From positions 1-8,598 of the forward strand of contig JAWUVP010000024.1 in NCBI GenBank assembly GCA_034112285.1: a stretch of 8,598 bases of DNA, read 5' to 3'. How positions within the stretch are numbered: the stretch's first letter is position 1; each line of letters starts with the position of its first letter. Origin of the DNA: JAWUVP01 sp034112285. Its GTDB lineage: Bacteria > Pseudomonadota > Gammaproteobacteria > JABDGN01. The position numbers were made by a program, and so were the translations under genes. Under the pieces are notes generated by a model. It worked only from the letters and a program-made list of their open reading frames with translations, had not been told where the DNA came from and did not search any database. Of this stretch, positions 6,137-8,598 are shown one piece after another.

Positions 6137-7073
6137 CTTCAGTTTTCAATGTCGCGATTAAATGTTGCAAATCTGCCGGCATGGGCGCGGTAAATTCACA
6201 CATTTCACCCGTGGTGGGGTGTTTTAGCGTCAAACGTTCAGCATGTAATGCTTGGCGTTGAAAAGCGCGCAAGGTGTCAATTAAAGGTGGACTGGCTTTT
6301 TTGGGTAGGCGTAATTGGCCATAGGTTTTATCGCCAATAACGGGATGTTTAATATGGGCCATATGCACCCGAATTTGATGCGTGCGGCCAGTATCCAATT
6401 GCACATTAAGCAAGGTATGATTTTTAAAGCGCTTACCAATACGAAAATGCGTGCAAGCACGTTTGCCGTTATGAATCACGGCCATTTTAGTGCGGCTGCG
6501 TGGGTGGCGGCCAATTTCGGTTTCAATGGTGCGTCCTGCGGTCACTTCGCCTTGCACCACGGCAATGTATTCGCGTTTCATTTCGCGCGCTTGTAAGTCG
6601 GCAACTAATTTAGTGTGGGCGGTTACGTTGCGGGCAACCACCAACACGCCGGAGGTGTCTTTGTCTAAACGGTGAATAATACCCGCGCGTGGCACTTCGT
6701 TTAATTCAGGAAAACGAAACAGCAGGGCGTTGAGTAAGGTGCCAGCATAGTTCCCGGTGGCTGGGTGAGCCACTAAGCCTACGGGCTTGTTGATAATAAT
6801 GATATCGTCATCTTCAAACAACACGTCTAGCGGAATATCTTCCGCTGTAAACGAGGGTAGCTCTAAGGGCGGGGCATCAATGGTGACCTGCTCCTCTCCT
6901 ACTACCAAGTGGCGATTCTTAGTGGGTTTCTGGTTGACCAATAAATGGCCATCTTTAATCCAATGTTGAATACGGGCGCGTGAATGTTCAGGAATTAGGG
7001 TTGCTAGCACGCCATCGAGACGTTGGCCGGCATACTCTAAAGGGATTGTTAAGTTTAAGTGTATATTTTGCAT
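6129..7073 (-). CDS. rluD: 23S rRNA pseudouridine(1911/1915/1917) synthase RluD
   Basis: The 314-aa enzyme isomerises three uridines in helix 69 of 23S rRNA, important for ribosome assembly and termination. An S4-like RNA-binding domain occupies about residues 12-66 (QRLDGVLATL, SRARIQHWIKDGHLLVN). The catalytic domain shows DDDIIIINKPVGLVAHP (about 88-104), the signature GIIHRLDKDTSG with nucleophile Asp137, and DTGRTHQIRVHMAHIKHPVIGD further on. All are hallmarks of the RluA/RluD family, and the length and the neighbouring pgeF and divergent bamD point to RluD rather than RluA or RluC. No strong ribosome binding site precedes the ATG at 7073, but the N-terminus aligns with the family and no better start is visible. 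Confidence 0.95.
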   Translation of the reverse strand: MQNIHLNLTIPLEYAGQRLDGVLATLIPEHSRARIQHWIKDGHLLVNQKPTKNRHLVVGEEQVTIDAPPLELPSFTAEDIPLDVLFEDDDIIIINKPVGLVAHPATGNYAGTLLNALLFRFPELNEVPRAGIIHRLDKDTSGVLVVARNVTAHTKLVADLQAREMKREYIAVVQGEVTAGRTIETEIGRHPRSRTKMAVIHNGKRACTHFRIGKRFKNHTLLNVQLDTGRTHQIRVHMAHIKHPVIGDKTYGQLRLPKKASPPLIDTLRAFQRQALHAERLTLKHPTTGEMCEFTAPMPADLQHLIATLKTEDA

Positions 7074-7104
7074 GCCGGCAGTGTAGCATAGCCAGGAAAT
7101 ACGG

Positions 7105-7110
7105 TATACT
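7105..7110 (+). promoter_or_regulatory. Candidate -10 element of the bamD promoter
   Basis: TATACT at 7105-7110 matches the -10 consensus at five of six positions and lies about 45 nt before the bamD start, in the rluD/bamD divergent gap. No recognisable -35 lies 16-18 bp upstream, so the promoter is weak or activator-assisted, or the assignment is wrong. Confidence 0.4.
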
Positions 7111-7152
7111 TGCCAGCATCATTTTTCCTTCATCATTTTTATAGGGTTGTTC

Positions 7153-7908
7153 ATGAAATATTGTAAATTTTTCGCTGTTGTTTGTTTAGCCGCTTTATTA
7201 ATCGGCTGCGCCGATGATCAAGACCCTTATTCAGGCCTGTCAGAAGCCCAAATTTTTCAAAAAGGTCAAGCCGCCCTGCATAAAGAATATTATGCCGACG
7301 CGGTTAGCGCCTATGAAGCCCAAGAAGCGAAATACCCTTATGGCGAGTATGCACACCAAGAACAACTCAACATTATCTATGCTTATTACCAAAATGCTGA
7401 ATATCCCTCAGCGTTATCGGCCTCGCAGCGTTATATTCATTTAAACCCACAAGGACGTTTTGTGGATTATGCTTATTATATGCAGGCCATGAGTGCTTTT
7501 GCGGGTGAGCGCAGCTTTATGGAAAATTATTTTCCGGTCGACCCTGCCACGCGTGATTTACAACCTATGCAAGATGCCTTTGGTGCCTTTGAATACGTGG
7601 TGAAAAATTTCCCACAAAGTCATTATGCCGCCGATGCGCGTTTACACATGGTTTACATTCGCAACCTGTTTGCTCGCAATGACTTAAAAACGGCTGAATA
7701 TTATATGACCCGCAAAGCCTACGTGGCAGCTTTAGCGCGTGCGCATAATGTGGTGTTTAAGTATCCGCAAGCGCCGAGTCGTAAACAAGCCTTAGTGATT
7801 ATGTATCAATGTTATCAAGCGATGGCCTTAACGGGTGACGCTGCGGCAACACAGAAAGTCTTTGCGGCCAATTATCCGGGTGAGGATATTGCTACGTTAA
7901 AAGCTTAA
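7153..7908 (+). CDS. bamD: Outer-membrane assembly lipoprotein BamD
   Basis: BamD is the essential lipoprotein of the BAM complex, which inserts beta-barrel proteins into the outer membrane. The 251-aa product begins with a lipoprotein signal peptide ending in the lipobox LIGC (Cys19). Ala at +2 means it is not retained in the inner membrane. The mature part is tetratricopeptide-like repeats: SEAQIFQKGQAALHKEYYADAVSAYEAQEAKYP (split in two helices), YAHQEQLNIIYAYYQNAEYPSALSASQRYI, the BamD-specific DYAYYMQAMSAF and DLQPMQDAFGAFEYVVKNFPQSHYA segments, and two further repeats to NYPG. A TTG at 7147 is in frame, but AGGG lies eight bases before the ATG at 7153, which also starts a normal signal peptide. 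It is divergent from rluD, as in E. coli. Confidence 0.95.
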   Translation: MKYCKFFAVVCLAALLIGCADDQDPYSGLSEAQIFQKGQAALHKEYYADAVSAYEAQEAKYPYGEYAHQEQLNIIYAYYQNAEYPSALSASQRYIHLNPQGRFVDYAYYMQAMSAFAGERSFMENYFPVDPATRDLQPMQDAFGAFEYVVKNFPQSHYAADARLHMVYIRNLFARNDLKTAEYYMTRKAYVAALARAHNVVFKYPQAPSRKQALVIMYQCYQAMALTGDAAATQKVFAANYPGEDIATLKA

Positions 7909-7934
7909 TCTCCTAACAATACGGAAAAATTATT

Positions 7935-8441
7935 ATGCGCATTATTTTACTCATTATTTTAAGCCTTAGCCTCATGAGCTGTGGCAAAGAAGGTCTTGAT
8001 AACACGGCAAAAAAAGTGCTGGCCAATGGTGACAAGGTGGTGGTCAAGCAACAAACGGCGGGTGATTTGCTACAGCAACTTGTGACATTACATGATAAAA
8101 GCGGCAAAGTTTTACAAAAATCCACCTTCACCTCGCCCAATTTCACCGAGGCGCGTGGCTTTTTGGTTGATATGCAACAAGACTTGAAAGGTAAGCAAAT
8201 CATTAATTTTATGCAAGGGGATGTATCTTACCCTTTACGTGTGTACCACAATGGTCAGCTAACCTTTTATAAAAATGCCGAGCAATTACAGCCTGAGTTT
8301 AATCAGGTTTTCACCCCGAAAGTACAAAAATTAATTATGCAGCAAAACCCTTACCGTTTATTTGCTAACTTTCAAGGTGTGATGTTAGCCAATGGCGCGG
8401 TGTGGTTTAACAAGCATGGCATCTTTTTGGTGAACGGCTAA
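7935..8441 (+). CDS. Uncharacterised lipoprotein, 168 aa
   Basis: I do not recognise this protein. It begins with a short lipoprotein signal (MRIILLIILSLSLMSC) with lipobox LMSC and acceptor Cys16, followed by Gly, so outer-membrane anchoring is expected. The rest (about 150 residues) is soluble and strand-rich in appearance, with no internal membrane segment. An alternating pattern of charged and hydrophobic residues (GDKVVVKQQTAGDLL, GKVLQKSTF, DVSYPLRVYHNGQLTFY) resembles MORN-like or antitoxin-like beta-repeats of the 'nGklkxxxxy' kind, but too weakly to assign. It starts 26 nt after bamD in the same direction and is probably co-transcribed, which hints at an envelope role. The start ATG has only a weak GGA about ten bases upstream. 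Confidence 0.8.
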   Translation: MRIILLIILSLSLMSCGKEGLDNTAKKVLANGDKVVVKQQTAGDLLQQLVTLHDKSGKVLQKSTFTSPNFTEARGFLVDMQQDLKGKQIINFMQGDVSYPLRVYHNGQLTFYKNAEQLQPEFNQVFTPKVQKLIMQQNPYRLFANFQGVMLANGAVWFNKHGIFLVNG

Positions 8442-8482
8442 TAGCACCGGCTTGCTCGGGCTCACAACATTGAGGGCGGCGA

Positions 8483-8598
8483 ATGAACAACGAAAAATGG
8501 CTCGAGCGCTGGCAAAAAGGTCAAATTGGTTTTCATGAGCTTGATGTGCACGCCTTGTTGGTCACGTATTTACCCACATTAGGTTTAACACCGGGTGA
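8483..8598 (+). CDS. tpm: Thiopurine S-methyltransferase, N-terminal part (cut by the window end)
   Basis: Only the first 38 codons are present. The opening (NNEKWLERWQKGQIGFHE, then a Leu-Leu-Val segment) is the signature start of bacterial TPMT: Trp-x-x-Arg-Trp-x-x-Gly-Gln-Ile-Gly-Phe-His. These are SAM-dependent methyltransferases acting on thiopurines and, in bacteria, on selenium and tellurium compounds. A strong GAGGG lies seven bases before the ATG at 8483. It follows the lipoprotein gene by 41 nt on the same strand. The frame stays open to the window edge, so integrity beyond it cannot be judged. Confidence 0.88.
   Translation, partial: MNNEKWLERWQKGQIGFHELDVHALLVTYLPTLGLTPG

Noticed and set aside
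8444..8465. Hairpin-like AGCACCG...CGGGCT after the lipoprotein gene
   Set aside because: A bulged short stem without a following T-run; not convincing as a terminator.

Overview
The window looks like a gammaproteobacterial chromosome segment, most probably from an intracellular or host-associated lineage such as Legionellales (inference). The housekeeping genes rluD, pgeF, bamD, yciA, htrA/degQ and tpm are all of gammaproteobacterial type. In E. coli the order is bamD divergent from rluD-pgeF(yfiH)-clpB. Here bamD/rluD/pgeF keep that order, but two eukaryotic-type protein kinase genes lie where clpB would follow.

Layout: 1-66 is the edge of a dispersed palindromic repeat. 129-1863 (minus strand) holds htrA and then a small secreted protein resembling a cyanovirin-N-homology (CVNH) lectin. 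2037-2438 (plus) is the acyl-CoA thioesterase yciA, divergent from htrA. 2458-5342 (minus) carries two tandem paralogous kinase genes, AT-richer by eye than their neighbours. 5405-7073 (minus) is the overlapping pair rluD-pgeF. 7153-8441 (plus) is bamD followed by an uncharacterised lipoprotein, and 8483 to the window end is the start of thiopurine methyltransferase (tpm).

The kinase pair is the unusual part. The two proteins (464 and 460 aa) align almost without gaps at about 52% identity by hand. Both have a eukaryotic-type catalytic loop (HYDLKPxN), and both end in exactly CLVM, a textbook CaaX prenylation box of the farnesyl type (X = Met). Bacteria have no CaaX prenyltransferase, so such an ending makes most sense for a protein delivered into a eukaryotic cell and lipidated there. 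One copy has the metal-binding Asp of the DFG-equivalent motif changed to Asn (NTN versus DTD in its sister), so the pair may be one active kinase and one pseudokinase. A degenerate copy of the last bases of pgeF lies between them, marking a tandem duplication of about 1.48 kb.

The remaining genes serve the cell envelope (BamD for outer-membrane protein assembly, HtrA for periplasmic quality control, a CVNH-like exported protein, a lipoprotein), ribosome maturation (RluD), nucleoside and peptidoglycan-precursor proofreading (PgeF), and acyl-CoA turnover (YciA).
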